From contig NZ_JACJUG010000015.1 in NCBI RefSeq assembly GCF_014174515.1, positions 83,272 to 147,271 on the forward strand: DNA of 64,000 nucleotides. The letters are read 5' to 3'. The translations under genes were made by a program, and so were the position numbers. Below are positions 1 to 11,706 of this stretch, piece after piece. Every line of letters begins with the position of its first letter. Position 1 is the first letter of the stretch. Below the pieces are notes generated by a model that saw only the letters and a program-made list of their open reading frames with translations, did no database searches and was not told the DNA's origin. This DNA is from Mitsuaria sp. WAJ17 (GTDB lineage: Bacteria; Pseudomonadota; Gammaproteobacteria; Burkholderiales; Burkholderiaceae_C).

Positions 1-1235
1 GACCAGTGCGCATCGGCCACGAGCTGGCCCATGGTGGTGGCGCCGGCGGCATCCTCCTCGCGGGTGAAACTGGCGCCGATGCGACCCACGGGCCGGTCGA
101 TGATGGCGGTGGCCTTGGACTCGTAGCCGGCGATCAGCGCAGTCTGCGTGGCGTCACGGGCGAACTGGTCGTGCCGGACGATGCGGTTCTCGGCCGAGGT
201 GCCGACGATGTCGCGGGTCTTGCGGTCCAACTGCACGTCGATGGCCGTGACGATGGTGCCGTATTTGTCGCCGCTGGTGACCAGGCGGCCGGCGATGCGG
301 CAGTTGTAGGCGCGGTGTGTATGCCCGCTGACCACCAGGTCCACCGCCGGGTCCAGCTGCTTGACGATGTTCACGATGGGGCCGGAGATGCCCGGGCATT
401 CGTTGTAGTCCCCGGCGGGGAAGCCTCCTTCGTGAATCAGCACCACGATGGCCTCCACGCCCTGGGCGCGCAACTGGGGCACCAGGCGGTTGACGGTTTC
501 GGCCTCGTCGTCAAAGCGCAGGCCTTTGACGCTGCTGGGCACCACGATGCCCGGCGTGCCCTTGAGCGTCAGGCCGATGAAGGCCACGGGAATGCCGTCG
601 AAATGGCGGATGGCATAGGCGGGGAAGATGGGCTTGCCGGTGGCTGTCGCGATGGTGCTGGCCGCAAGGTACTGGAAGGCCGCACCCTTGAATGGCGTCG
701 GACCCTGACAGCCCTTTTCGGGATGGCAGCCGCCATGCTGGCGGCGCTGCAACTCGTCCAGGCCGGCGTCGAACTCATGGTTGCCCACGCTGCTGAGGGC
801 CAGCCCCATGGCGGACAGGGATTCGATGGCAGGCTCGTCGTTGAAGAGGGCGGACAGCAGTGGGGAGCCCCCCACCAGGTCGCCCGCGGCCACGAAGACG
901 TGGTTGGCGTGCCCGGCCCGGGCCTGGGTCACCGCGGTCGCGAGGTATTCCGAACCGCCCGCATCGACGTCGATGAAGGCGTCCGGCTGCTTCGGGTCCC
1001 GGATGCGGATACCGCCTGCCGGCGGCTTCAGGTTGCCGTGGAAATCATTGATGGCCAGGATGCGCAGCGGCACGAGATCGGAGGCAGGCGTGCTGGCCTT
1101 GGCGGCCGGTGATTGCTGGGGCGCTGTGCTGCAGGCAGCCAGGACCAGGGCGACCAGGGCAGCGGCCAGGGTGGGGCGCCAGGACAGGCACAGGGATGCG
1201 GGACGGGATCCTTGCAGGGCAGCTGGGGCAATCAT
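1..1235 (-). CDS. Lipoprotein 5'-nucleotidase / metallophosphatase (partial, C-terminus beyond left edge)
   Basis: About 411 residues are visible; the C-terminal substrate domain is cut off by the window edge. The protein starts at an ATG on the complement of 1233-1235. It has a hydrophobic signal segment ending in a lipobox (LVLAAC, Cys35), so it is likely a periplasm-facing lipoprotein. The calcineurin-type metallophosphatase motifs follow in order: NDFHGN (about residues 63-68), GDLVGG, GNHEFD and SGHTH. These are the metal ligands of the UshA/5'-nucleotidase family, which hydrolyses extracellular nucleotides or UDP-sugars for nucleoside salvage. A salvage role fits the neighbouring nicotinamide riboside genes, since a periplasmic 5'-nucleotidase could make riboside from NMN; that link is inference. 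The exact substrate cannot be read from the sequence. Confidence 0.9.
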   Translation of the reverse strand, partial: MIAPAALQGSRPASLCLSWRPTLAAALVALVLAACSTAPQQSPAAKASTPASDLVPLRILAINDFHGNLKPPAGGIRIRDPKQPDAFIDVDAGGSEYLATAVTQARAGHANHVFVAAGDLVGGSPLLSALFNDEPAIESLSAMGLALSSVGNHEFDAGLDELQRRQHGGCHPEKGCQGPTPFKGAAFQYLAASTIATATGKPIFPAYAIRHFDGIPVAFIGLTLKGTPGIVVPSSVKGLRFDDEAETVNRLVPQLRAQGVEAIVVLIHEGGFPAGDYNECPGISGPIVNIVKQLDPAVDLVVSGHTHRAYNCRIAGRLVTSGDKYGTIVTAIDVQLDRKTRDIVGTSAENRIVRHDQFARDATQTALIAGYESKATAIIDRPVGRIGASFTREEDAAGATTMGQLVADAHW

Positions 1236-1415
1236 GGAACTTCGCGGACGCTCAGGGGTTGGACGAGGGCGGCTGCTCGGCATTCCAGCGAATGCCAAAC
1301 GTTTGCCGCGTTCGGCGGCCAGTGTGCAGGGCGAGCGCCCGTGCGTCAAGAAGTGCGCCAGATGGTGGCTCGGGGCTCCGCGTCGGCGCGACAGCGGCTG
1401 CGCGCGGCGCCTTTC

Positions 1416-2126
1416 TCAGGAGCGGCCGCGCCTCTGGGGCGACGAGGTCGATTTCAGGGCATGCTCACAGCCCGGGTCATCACAGAGTTCGCAGGTCCAG
1501 CGCGTGCTGCCGGGCAAGCGTGATTGACGGTCCATCAGGCGGCTGAACAGGCCCGTGGGCGCCGCCGCAGGCGGTGCCCCGCTCGCGTGCTGGGCCAGCA
1601 AGGGCGTCAGCGCGTCCAGGGCATGAGCCAGCCGGTCCGGGCCCTGGCCCTGGATGACGACGAAGGCGTGGCCCTGCATGCGAAGCCAGCCTCGCAGCAG
1701 GCGGTCCACCGGCTCGCGCACATGGGGGCCGTCACGCTGCAGGCCGTCCGCCACCCAGGGCAGGTCCAGCGCCATCAGCAGGCTGAGTTGGTAGCGCCGG
1801 TGCGCTTCGTGGGCCCAGGGGCTCAGGCTGCGGTCGTCGAACAGGTGCTCGCTGTAGAGGGCGGTCATCAGCGCCGTGGTGTCGGACAGCACGAGGTCGT
1901 GGCTGCCCGCTAGTGCGTCGGCACGGCGTTCCTGCTCCTGGGCGATGGCCCGCTGCTCGTCGGGGCGGGGCGTGCGGCCCTCACGCGCGCACCATTCGCG
2001 CAGGTATTCATCGACACGGGCCACGCGCAGGCCGGTGAGGGACGGCAGCGTCTCCTGCAGGGCGCGGGCGAGGGTGCTCTTGCCCGTGCTCTCGGCACCC
2101 AGCAGCGCGATCCTTAGGGCAGGCAT
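1416..2126 (-). CDS. NadR-type ribosylnicotinamide kinase (AAA/P-loop ATPase)
   Basis: 236 residues. A P-loop GAESTGKST lies at residues 10-18, followed by a DEYLREW segment and a VLSDTTALMT motif, as in the kinase domain of NadR, which phosphorylates imported nicotinamide riboside to NMN. The adenylyltransferase and HTH domains of enterobacterial NadR are absent, so this is a stand-alone kinase. It starts 9 bp after pnuC, the riboside transporter, which strongly supports the assignment: transport and trapping by phosphorylation. An unusual C-terminal extension carries closely spaced cysteines and a histidine (CELCDDPGCEH), possibly a metal site. The functional call rests on motif plus context and is fairly secure. 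Confidence 0.85.
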   Translation of the reverse strand: MPALRIALLGAESTGKSTLARALQETLPSLTGLRVARVDEYLREWCAREGRTPRPDEQRAIAQEQERRADALAGSHDLVLSDTTALMTALYSEHLFDDRSLSPWAHEAHRRYQLSLLMALDLPWVADGLQRDGPHVREPVDRLLRGWLRMQGHAFVVIQGQGPDRLAHALDALTPLLAQHASGAPPAAAPTGLFSRLMDRQSRLPGSTRWTCELCDDPGCEHALKSTSSPQRRGRS

Positions 2127-2135
2127 GGCAGGGGC

Positions 2136-2774
2136 TCAGTTGGCAGGCTGGGCCCGCAACTCCCTCGACCAGGCCCGCCAACCGGCGACTGACATGGGGA
2201 TGAAGCCCGCGTACAGCAGCACCGTCAGCCAGTAGCCCTTGAAGGCGAAGAGCGCCACCGACACCACGTTGACCACCACCCACACGCCCCAGTTCTCCTG
2301 GTACTTGCGGCCCAGCAGGTACTGGCCCAGCAAGCTCGCCACGGTGGGGAAGGCGTCCCAGTAGGGCAGAGGGGAGTCGGTATAGCGGGCCAGGTAGAGG
2401 CCCAGCAGGGGCCAGGCCAGCAGGGTCAGACCCACGGCCTGCAGCAGCTGGCGCTGCTCCAGGCGCCGTACGAACAAGGCCCGGCCGTCCTCCGTGCGCC
2501 CGCGCAGCCACTGCAGCCAGCCCCACAGTGCCAGCACCGCAAAGACCAGCTGAAGCGTGGCCTCGCCGTACAGCTTGCCGGACCAGAACAGCAGGAAGTA
2601 CAACAGGGAGCTGACGAGAGCCAGTGGCCAGCCCAGCACCTGCACGCGCATATTGCAGATCACCATCCAGACGGCCAGCACGAAGGCCACCAGCTCCAGC
2701 CAGGTGATGGGGCTGCCGAAAGCCTCGACGGCGGGCAGCAACAGGGGGCTCAGCCAGGCGAGCAGGGCGTCCAT
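2136..2774 (-). CDS. pnuC: Nicotinamide riboside transporter PnuC
   Basis: 212 residues, an integral membrane protein with about seven hydrophobic segments. The N-terminal half shows the PnuC signature (WLELVAFVLAVWMVICNM, then WPLALVSSLLYFLLFW and KLYGEA). The family moves nicotinamide riboside by facilitated diffusion, driven by phosphorylation inside the cell. The gene follows ftsB by 13 bp and precedes the riboside kinase by 9 bp, so transporter and kinase are co-transcribed at the end of the eno-ftsB operon. No separate riboswitch or NiaR-type operator is seen upstream because the gap is too short. Confidence 0.93.
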   Translation of the reverse strand: MDALLAWLSPLLLPAVEAFGSPITWLELVAFVLAVWMVICNMRVQVLGWPLALVSSLLYFLLFWSGKLYGEATLQLVFAVLALWGWLQWLRGRTEDGRALFVRRLEQRQLLQAVGLTLLAWPLLGLYLARYTDSPLPYWDAFPTVASLLGQYLLGRKYQENWGVWVVVNVVSVALFAFKGYWLTVLLYAGFIPMSVAGWRAWSRELRAQPAN

Positions 2775-2787
2775 GGGCAGGGGCGGA

Positions 2788-3057
2788 TCAGCGATGGACC
2801 TGGACGTAGATTTCGTCGGGGCGGACCATGCTCAGCTCGAACCGGGCCTTCTCCTCGACCATCTCCAGGCCTTCGCGCAGGTCACGCAGCTCGGCCTGGA
2901 TCAGCGCATTGCGCGCCTGGGCCTGCTCATTGGCCAGCTGCTGCTGGCGCAGCTCGGCGCGCAACTGCACGCCACGAGCCAGACCGCCCTTGCCGAACCA
3001 GAGCTGGCCCTGGATGGCGATGAGGAAGGCGGCGAGGATGAGCGCGAGGACTTTCAC
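2788..3057 (-). CDS. ftsB: Cell division protein FtsB (septum formation initiator)
   Basis: About 89 residues from the GTG start chosen here. A short cytoplasmic tail and one membrane helix (VLALILAAFLIAIQ) are followed by the conserved WFGKGG turn and then a coiled coil rich in Gln, Glu and Ala. This is the bitopic FtsB architecture; FtsB joins FtsL and FtsQ in the divisome. Gene order directly after eno is classical for proteobacteria. An in-frame ATG exists at 3108, giving 106 residues, but it sits on the T-run of the eno terminator and has no ribosome site. The GTG at 3057 gives the usual family length, although its ribosome site is also weak. Confidence 0.85.
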   Translation of the reverse strand: MKVLALILAAFLIAIQGQLWFGKGGLARGVQLRAELRQQQLANEQAQARNALIQAELRDLREGLEMVEEKARFELSMVRPDEIYVQVHR

Positions 3058-3109
3058 GAGGGGCGAGTGTAAGGCAGTCCGCGGACGGTCGCCTTGCGGG
3101 ATGTCCATG

Positions 3110-3141
3110 AAAAAGGCCCCGTCACCAAGGGGTGCGGGGCC
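3110..3141 (-). terminator. Rho-independent terminator after eno
   Basis: On the minus strand a GGCCCCG stem, a roughly 14-nt loop and the complementary CGGGGCC are followed by TTTTT. It lies 46 bp past the eno stop and just upstream of ftsB, so ftsB, pnuC and the kinase are expressed by read-through or a separate promoter. Confidence 0.75.
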
Positions 3142-3186
3142 ATGCGTGTCATCGGGTGGCCTCGGGCACGAAGCCCCAACGCGGGA

Positions 3187-4511
<1,325 letters not shown>

Positions 4512-4571
4512 GTTCGGCGCGCATGGTGCCAGCAAAAGGTTACGCGCGCTGAACAATCGCAGGTCAGGGTC

Positions 4572-4868
4572 TTACACCCCGTCAACGATCAGCATGCGCA
4601 TGACGCTGGCGTTCTCGCGCAGGGTCCGGGCATGCCGGTAGGTCTGGGAATCGTAGAAGGCACGGGCGGTGGCGTGGTCAGCGAACTTCAGCACCACCAG
4701 GCGGGTGGGCTGCCAGTCACCTTCCAGCACCTCAATGGCGCCGCCGCGCACGAGGATCTCGGCGCCATGCTCCTGCATGGCCTTGGTGCTCCATTCCCGG
4801 TACTTGGCCATCTGTTCGGCATCGGTCACGGTGACGTCGGCAATCACAAAGGCGGCGGGCATGGGCAT
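4572..4868 (-). CDS. DUF1330 domain-containing protein
   Basis: 98 residues forming a single ferredoxin-like alpha+beta barrel domain of the DUF1330 family: FVIADVTVTD at the first strand, a KYREWSTKAM helix, a VRGG turn, then LVVLKFADHATARAFYDSQ. The function of the family is not established; relatives dimerise like dabB-type small-ligand proteins. Its place between kdsA and eno recurs in Burkholderiales to my recollection. It appears to be part of the pyrG-kdsA-eno transcription unit, with 51 bp to kdsA. Confidence 0.85.
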   Translation of the reverse strand: MPMPAAFVIADVTVTDAEQMAKYREWSTKAMQEHGAEILVRGGAIEVLEGDWQPTRLVVLKFADHATARAFYDSQTYRHARTLRENASVMRMLIVDGV

Positions 4869-4919
4869 CCTTGAAGAAAAGCGGCGCGGACTGTGCAGGC
4901 CGCGCCGGGGTTTGTGGGC

Positions 4920-5777
4920 TCAGGCGGAGAAGTCGTTCTCCAGCAGGGGCTGGCTCTTGACCACGCGGTCCAGGGCCACGAGCTGCTCCAGCAGCGCCCG
5001 CATGCGGTTCAGGGGGACGGCATTGGGGCCGTCCGAGAAGGCCTCGGCCGGGCGCGGATGGGTCTCCATGAAGAGCCCCGCCACGCCCACGCCCACGCCG
5101 GCGCGGGCCAGCACCGGCACCATCTCGCGGGCACCGCCGCTGGTGGCGCCCTGGCCGCCGGGCTTCTGCACCGAGTGGGTTACGTCGAACACCACCGGGG
5201 CGCCGGACTTGCGCATCTCGGCCAGGCTGCACATGTCAGCAACCAGGTTGTTGTAGCCGAAGCTCACGCCGCGCTCGCAGGCCAGGAAGCTGTCTTCGGG
5301 CAGGCCGGCTTCGCGGGCGGCTTCGCGGGCCTTGTCGATGACGTTCTTCATGTCCCAGGGCGCGAGGAACTGGCCCTTCTTGATGTTCACCGGCTTGCCC
5401 GACTTGGCCACCGCGCGAATGAAGTCCGTCTGGCGGCACAGGAAGGCCGGCGTCTGCAGCACATCGACCACGGCGGCCACGGGGGCCACCTGGGATTCGT
5501 CGTGCACATCGGTCAGGATGGGCAGCCCGAGCTGGCGGCGCACCTCGTCCAGGATCTTGAGGCCGGCGTCCATGCCGACCCCGCGCTTGCTGCTGCCCGA
5601 GGAGCGGTTGGCCTTGTCGAAGGAGCCCTTGTAGATCAGAGGGATGCCCAGGGCCGAGCAGGCTTCCTTGAGCTGGCCGGCCACATCCAGCGAGAGCTCC
5701 AGGCTCTCGATCGAGCAGGTGCCGGCGATCAGGAAGAAAGGCCTGTCGATCCCGACATCAAATCCGCAGAGCTTCAT
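4920..5777 (-). CDS. kdsA: 3-deoxy-8-phosphooctulonate synthase (KDO-8-P synthase)
   Basis: 285 residues. It condenses phosphoenolpyruvate with arabinose-5-phosphate to form KDO-8-phosphate for lipopolysaccharide inner core. Family motifs are visible: [12 protein letters not shown] near the N-terminus, [32 protein letters not shown] [25 protein letters not shown] and [12 protein letters not shown]. It lies 13 bp after pyrG, as in many proteobacteria, so nucleotide (CTP) supply and KDO synthesis share a transcript; CTP is also the donor for KDO activation. Confidence 0.97.
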   Translation of the reverse strand: MKLCGFDVGIDRPFFLIAGTCSIESLELSLDVAGQLKEACSALGIPLIYKGSFDKANRSSGSSKRGVGMDAGLKILDEVRRQLGLPILTDVHDESQVAPVAAVVDVLQTPAFLCRQTDFIRAVAKSGKPVNIKKGQFLAPWDMKNVIDKAREAAREAGLPEDSFLACERGVSFGYNNLVADMCSLAEMRKSGAPVVFDVTHSVQKPGGQGATSGGAREMVPVLARAGVGVGVAGLFMETHPRPAEAFSDGPNAVPLNRMRALLEQLVALDRVVKSQPLLENDFSA

Positions 5778-5790
5778 GGGCTGGCTTCCT

Positions 5791-7479
<1,689 letters not shown>

Positions 7480-7484
<5 letters not shown>

Positions 7485-8343
7485 GCGAGGTCGCGCCGGG
7501 GGCCGCAGCCTCCGCTTCCAGCCTGTCCAGCAATTGCAGCACAAGAGCGGCCGTGTCGTCGGGCCGCTCGAAGGGATAGAGGTGCCCGCCTTCCATCCAG
7601 TGGAAGTTGTGGCCGGCCAGGCGTTTGCTGGCCTCGGCCCCAGCCTGGCGCAGCTCCTCGGACTGCGTGCCCGCCACGAAGGCCACCGGGCAACGCGGCG
7701 GGTGGCGGCGCATGATGCGGTCGAAGGTGTGGGGCAGGGTGTTGTAGATGCGGGTCTCGACCTCGCGGCGGAAGCCCAGGTGGACCTCGCCCCCGATCTC
7801 ATCGAAGCCGCAGGCGACGTAGTCCCGCAGCACGCGCTCGTCCCAACGGGCGAACTTGTGTTTGCTGGCGAAGTGCCCGAACACCACGTCGCGCGAGGGC
7901 CAGCGGTGGCGCCGCTGGCTGGAGATCTTGCCGGGCGACACTCGCTCGATCAATCCCGTCAGCTTGGCCACATGGATGCTGTGCGCCTTCCAGCCCGAGA
8001 CCACCGGCGAGTCCAGCATCAGCAGGCCACGCGCCAGGTCCGGCCTCCTGCAGGCCGCCAGCAGGCTCACGCCGCCACCCAGGGAATGGCCGACCAGCAT
8101 CACCGGGCCCGGCGTCTTCATGCGGGGGCGCACCTGGCGCTCGATGAAGTGGATCAGCTGGTCCCGCAGGTGGGGCCAGTTGCTGGTGACAGGGTACTGC
8201 GGGTCATGGCCCAGCCGGGGGATGGCGTGCACCGTCCAGCCGGCCCGCTCCCAGGTTTCGAAAAGCACGCGGTAGCAGCCCGCGGGAAAGCCGTTGGCAT
8301 GGGAGAAGACGAGGTGGCGCTCGGCCGGCGGTGGCAGGGGCAT
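7480..8343 (-). CDS. Alpha/beta hydrolase
   Basis: 287 residues of the alpha/beta-hydrolase fold. An N-terminal FSHANGFPAGCYR oxyanion segment is present, and the nucleophile elbow is GHSLGGG (Ser near residue 107). A late VAGTQSEELRQ acid region and a C-terminal MEGGHLYPFERP histidine follow. This subtype with SHANGFPA is widespread in proteobacteria and its natural substrate is unknown; esterase or lactonase activity is the best guess. It lies 18 bp after mutS and may be co-transcribed with it. No signal peptide is seen, so it is probably cytoplasmic. Confidence 0.85.
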
Positions 8344-8361
8344 GGGGGTCCGGGGTGGGCG

Positions 8362-10992
8362 TCAGGCGCGGACCAACTGTTTGAGCTTGTACAGCTGTTC
8401 CAGGGCCTCGCGCGGGCTCAGGGCATCGGGGTCGAGATCATGCAGGGCGTCCACGGCGGGATGGGTCGCCTCGGCGACAGCGGGGGCCGGCTCGGGCGGT
8501 GCAGCGAACAGGTCGATCTGCGATTCGGCCTCGCCCGCCTTGGCTTCCAGGGCCTCCAGCGTCGCACGCGCCTGCCGCACCAGGCTGCCGGGCATGCCGG
8601 CCAGGCGGGCGACCTGCACGCCATAGCTGCGGCTGGCGGGGCCGGGCTGGATCTCGTGGAGGAAGACGATGTCCTCGCCACTCTCCGCTGCGGAGACATG
8701 CATGTTCACCGCCTGCGCATGCTTGGCGGGGAACTCGGTCAGCTCGAAGTAGTGGGTGGCAAAGAGCGTGAAGGCCCGGCACCTGTCGTGCAGGTGGCTG
8801 GCGATCGCGCCGGCCAGGGCCAGGCCGTCGAAGGTGGAGGTGCCGCGGCCGATCTCGTCCATCAGCACCAGGGACTGGTCCGTGGCGCCGTGCAGGATGG
8901 CCGCGGCCTCGGTCATCTCCAACATGAAGGTGGACTGGGCGTTGGCCAGGTCGTCCGCCGCGCCGATGCGGGTGTGGATGGCGTCCATGGGGCCCAATCG
9001 GCAGCTGCGGGCGGGCACGTAGCTGCCCATGGCTGCCAGCAGGCAGATGAGCGCCACCTGCCGCATGAAGGTGCTCTTGCCGCCCATGTTCGGGCCCGTG
9101 ATGACCTGCATGCGGGTGCGGGCGTCGAGGCGGCAGTCATTGGCCATGAACTCGCCGGCACCGGTCTCGCGCAGGCGCATCTCCACGACGGGATGGCGGC
9201 CGCCCTGAATGTCGATGCAGGGCTGGGGCACGAAGTCAGGCCGGGCCCAGCCCAGCGTGGCAGCGCGTTCGGCCAGAGCGGCGAGTGCGTCAAGGCTGGC
9301 CAAGGCGCGGCCCAGTCGGGTGAGGGCGGGCAGCTCATTGGTGAGCTCGTCGATCACCAGCTCGTACAGCGCCTTCTCGCGGGACAATGCCCGCTCCTGC
9401 GCCGACAGCGCCTTGTCCTCGAAGCTCTTGAGCTCGGGCGTGATGAAGCGCTCGGCGTTCTTGAGGGTCTGGCGGCGCTGGAAGTCCATGGGGACCTTGT
9501 CCAACTGGCCCGCGGTGACCTCGATGTAGAAGCCGTGCACCTTGTTGTACTGCACCCGCAGATTGGCAATGCCGGTGCGGGCGCGCTCGCGGGCTTCAAG
9601 GTCCAGCAGGTAGGCGTCGCAGTTCTGACTGATGCCGCGCAGTTCGTCCAGCTCCTCATCAAAACCCGGGGCGATGACGCCACCGTCGCGGATCAGTACC
9701 GCCGGCTCGTCGGCGATGGCGCGGCTCAGCAATTCCGCCAGATGGGGCGAAGCCAGCAGGCCTTCGCCCAGGGACAGCAGCAGGGCACTACCGGCCGCAG
9801 GCACCTGCGACCGCAGTCCCGGCAGGCTCAGCAGCGTGGCGCGCAGGCCGGCCAGCTCGCGCGGGCGCACCTGGCGCAGGGCCACCCGGGCGGCGATGCG
9901 CTCCACGTCAGACACCTGGCGCAGCGCCTCGCGCAGGCCCTCGAAGCCCTGGCTGAGGAAGGTGGCGATGGCCTCGTGCCGCGCCAGCGCCTCGGCGCGC
10001 TCGCGCTTGGGATGCAGCAGCCAGTGGCGCAGGGCTCGACTGCCCATGCCCGTACGGCAGCTGTCCAGCAGCGAGAGCAGGGTAGGGCTCGTCTCGCCGC
10101 GCAGGGTCTGGGTCAGCTCCAGGTTGCGCTGCGTGGCAGGGGGCAGATCCAGCAGTTCGGAGGCGCGCTGCACCTGCAGGCTCTTGACGTGAGCCAGGGC
10201 CCGGCCCTGCGTGTGCTCGGCATAGCTCAGCAGCGCTGCCGCGGCGGCCTGGGCGGCCGTCAGCTCCTGCGCGTTGAGACCTTGCAGGCTGGCAACGCCC
10301 AGCTGCTCGCAGAGCTTGCGCAAGCCCAGGGCGGTGTCGAACTGCCAACTGGGGCGGTTGGTGATGGGCAGGCGCGCAGCCAGCACACCGGCGGGCTGGC
10401 GCTCTCGGTCCACCAGCACCTCAGCCGGCGAGAGGCGGGCCAGCCAGGAGGGCAGTTCCTCGGCGCTGCACTCTGCCAGGCCCAACTGGCCCTGGGTGAG
10501 CGAGAGCCAGGCCAGACCCAGGGTGGGTTTGGCACGAGCGCCGGTGCTGGCCACGGCGAGCAGAATGCTGTCCTGCTTGTCGGCCAGGAGTTCGGTGTCG
10601 GTGACGGTGCCCGGCGTCACCACTCGCACGACCTTGCGCTCCACCGGCCCCCTGGTCGCACCAACCTCGCCGACCTGCTCGGCAATGGCGACCGCCTCCC
10701 CCAGCTTGATCAGTTTGGACAGGTAGGACTCCAGCGCATGAACCGGCACGCCAGCCATTACCACGGGCTCGCCGCCGCTCTGGCCGCGCACGGTCAGCGT
10801 GATGTCCAACAGGGCATTGGCCTTGCGGGCATCGTCATAGAAGACCTCGTAGAAGTCGCCCATGCGATAGAAGACCAGGGTGTCCGGGAACTCGGCCTTG
10901 ATGCGCAGGTACTGCTGCATCATAGGGGTATGTCCAGAAACATCGACCTCTGTAACGCCTTGATTTGACTGGGAATAATTCTCGTAGGTCAT
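8362..10992 (-). CDS. mutS: DNA mismatch repair protein MutS
   Basis: 876 residues from the ATG at 10992. The ATG at 11055 would add 21 residues not expected in the family. MutS recognises mismatches and starts methyl-independent or directed repair with MutL, whose gene is also in this window at 44897-46831. The N-terminal mismatch-binding motif ([13 protein letters not shown]) contains the Phe-x-Glu that stacks on the mismatch. The C-terminal ATPase has the P-loop [10 protein letters not shown], the DEIGRGTST Walker B and signature region, and a final helix-turn-helix dimerisation tail. It directly borders the accessory island that begins around 11085. Confidence 0.97.
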   Translation of the reverse strand: MTYENYSQSNQGVTEVDVSGHTPMMQQYLRIKAEFPDTLVFYRMGDFYEVFYDDARKANALLDITLTVRGQSGGEPVVMAGVPVHALESYLSKLIKLGEAVAIAEQVGEVGATRGPVERKVVRVVTPGTVTDTELLADKQDSILLAVASTGARAKPTLGLAWLSLTQGQLGLAECSAEELPSWLARLSPAEVLVDRERQPAGVLAARLPITNRPSWQFDTALGLRKLCEQLGVASLQGLNAQELTAAQAAAAALLSYAEHTQGRALAHVKSLQVQRASELLDLPPATQRNLELTQTLRGETSPTLLSLLDSCRTGMGSRALRHWLLHPKRERAEALARHEAIATFLSQGFEGLREALRQVSDVERIAARVALRQVRPRELAGLRATLLSLPGLRSQVPAAGSALLLSLGEGLLASPHLAELLSRAIADEPAVLIRDGGVIAPGFDEELDELRGISQNCDAYLLDLEARERARTGIANLRVQYNKVHGFYIEVTAGQLDKVPMDFQRRQTLKNAERFITPELKSFEDKALSAQERALSREKALYELVIDELTNELPALTRLGRALASLDALAALAERAATLGWARPDFVPQPCIDIQGGRHPVVEMRLRETGAGEFMANDCRLDARTRMQVITGPNMGGKSTFMRQVALICLLAAMGSYVPARSCRLGPMDAIHTRIGAADDLANAQSTFMLEMTEAAAILHGATDQSLVLMDEIGRGTSTFDGLALAGAIASHLHDRCRAFTLFATHYFELTEFPAKHAQAVNMHVSAAESGEDIVFLHEIQPGPASRSYGVQVARLAGMPGSLVRQARATLEALEAKAGEAESQIDLFAAPPEPAPAVAEATHPAVDALHDLDPDALSPREALEQLYKLKQLVRA

Positions 10993-11128
10993 TGATTTTT
11001 CTGGAATTTCTTCTGGTTCGAGCCCGCCTGCTTTGTTCCCGCTACTCGTCCACATGGTGTTTGCACAGCGCCTGCACTTGGATTATGGGCGTAGCTTTCG
11101 GCGTAACATTTGCCCCGGTTTGAGTTCG

Positions 11129-11140
11129 GCGTAGGTTTTG
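11129..11140. repeat. Left copy of 12-bp direct repeat (candidate attachment site)
   Basis: GCGTAGGTTTTG lies 17 bp upstream of the integrase-remnant ATG and is repeated at 19259-19270. Related GGCGTA units occur around it at 11089 and 11100, which resemble repeated integrase arm sites. Confidence 0.5.
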
Positions 11141-11157
11141 CCGAATAGGGGAGGACC

Positions 11158-11706
11158 ATGGCTACGTTCGACGCCAGGGCGGCCAAGCAGCTGCTCGCCG
11201 GCCAGCATCTTACGGTGAATGACGCCCCAGGCCTGCGCCTGGAGGCGACGGGCAGCACCAGGACATGGGCATACCGCTACAAGAGCCCGATCAGCGGGTT
11301 GATGAAGCAGCTGAAGCTCGGCGCCTGGCCGGAGATGGGGTTGGCCCAAGCGGTGGCCGCCTGGATCGATGCCAAGGCAGTCCGGGATGCGGGCCGCTGC
11401 CCCGCCACGGAGCGACGCGCGGCGCGTGCGGCGCCTGTGGGCCCAGCAAAGGCTGCGGAAGTCCTCACGGTGCAGCAACTCCTGTCCCTGCTCGCCTACT
11501 TCGTGATCGTCGCCGCGGGCGCCGTGCCCGTGCTGACGCTGTTCGGCGCAGCGCCCTGCCCCGGCTGGCACCGGGTGCTGCTGGACGCTGTGCTGTGCCT
11601 GGCCGTGTTCGCGGTGCGCGGCAACCTGATGGAGCTGTTCCGCTCCACCTCGGGCGACGGCCGCGTCGCCGACTTCCTGCGCCGCGGAGGTAGCTCCCAA
11701 TGCTGA
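11158..11706 (+). CDS. Integrase N-terminal domain fused to holin-like membrane protein
   Basis: 182 residues with a good ribosome site (GGGGAGG). Residues 1 to about 90 match the arm-type DNA-binding domain (DUF4102) of tyrosine integrases: a VNDAPGLRLEATGS strand, WAYRYKSP, LKLGAWPEMGLAQA and then a basic helix. The catalytic domain with Arg-His-Arg-Tyr is completely missing. From about residue 105 the sequence becomes a small membrane protein with two hydrophobic helices (LLAYFVIVAAGAVPVLTLFG and VLLDAVLCLAVFAVRG), as in phage holin-type genes just upstream of an endolysin. The frame is open through the join, so this looks like an in-frame deletion junction that made a chimera. It overlaps the endolysin start by 7 bp. 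Confidence 0.7.
   Translation: MATFDARAAKQLLAGQHLTVNDAPGLRLEATGSTRTWAYRYKSPISGLMKQLKLGAWPEMGLAQAVAAWIDAKAVRDAGRCPATERRAARAAPVGPAKAAEVLTVQQLLSLLAYFVIVAAGAVPVLTLFGAAPCPGWHRVLLDAVLCLAVFAVRGNLMELFRSTSGDGRVADFLRRGGSSQC

Noticed and set aside
7534..10968. A 1144-codon plus-strand open frame across the hydrolase and mutS genes
   Set aside because: It is the antisense shadow of two well-recognised minus-strand genes; high GC keeps the opposite frame open. Its translation has no recognisable motifs.
10993..11100. A tRNA-like TTCGA segment near the mutS start as a possible integration target
   Set aside because: The flanking bases do not fold into a cloverleaf and no acceptor stem was found.
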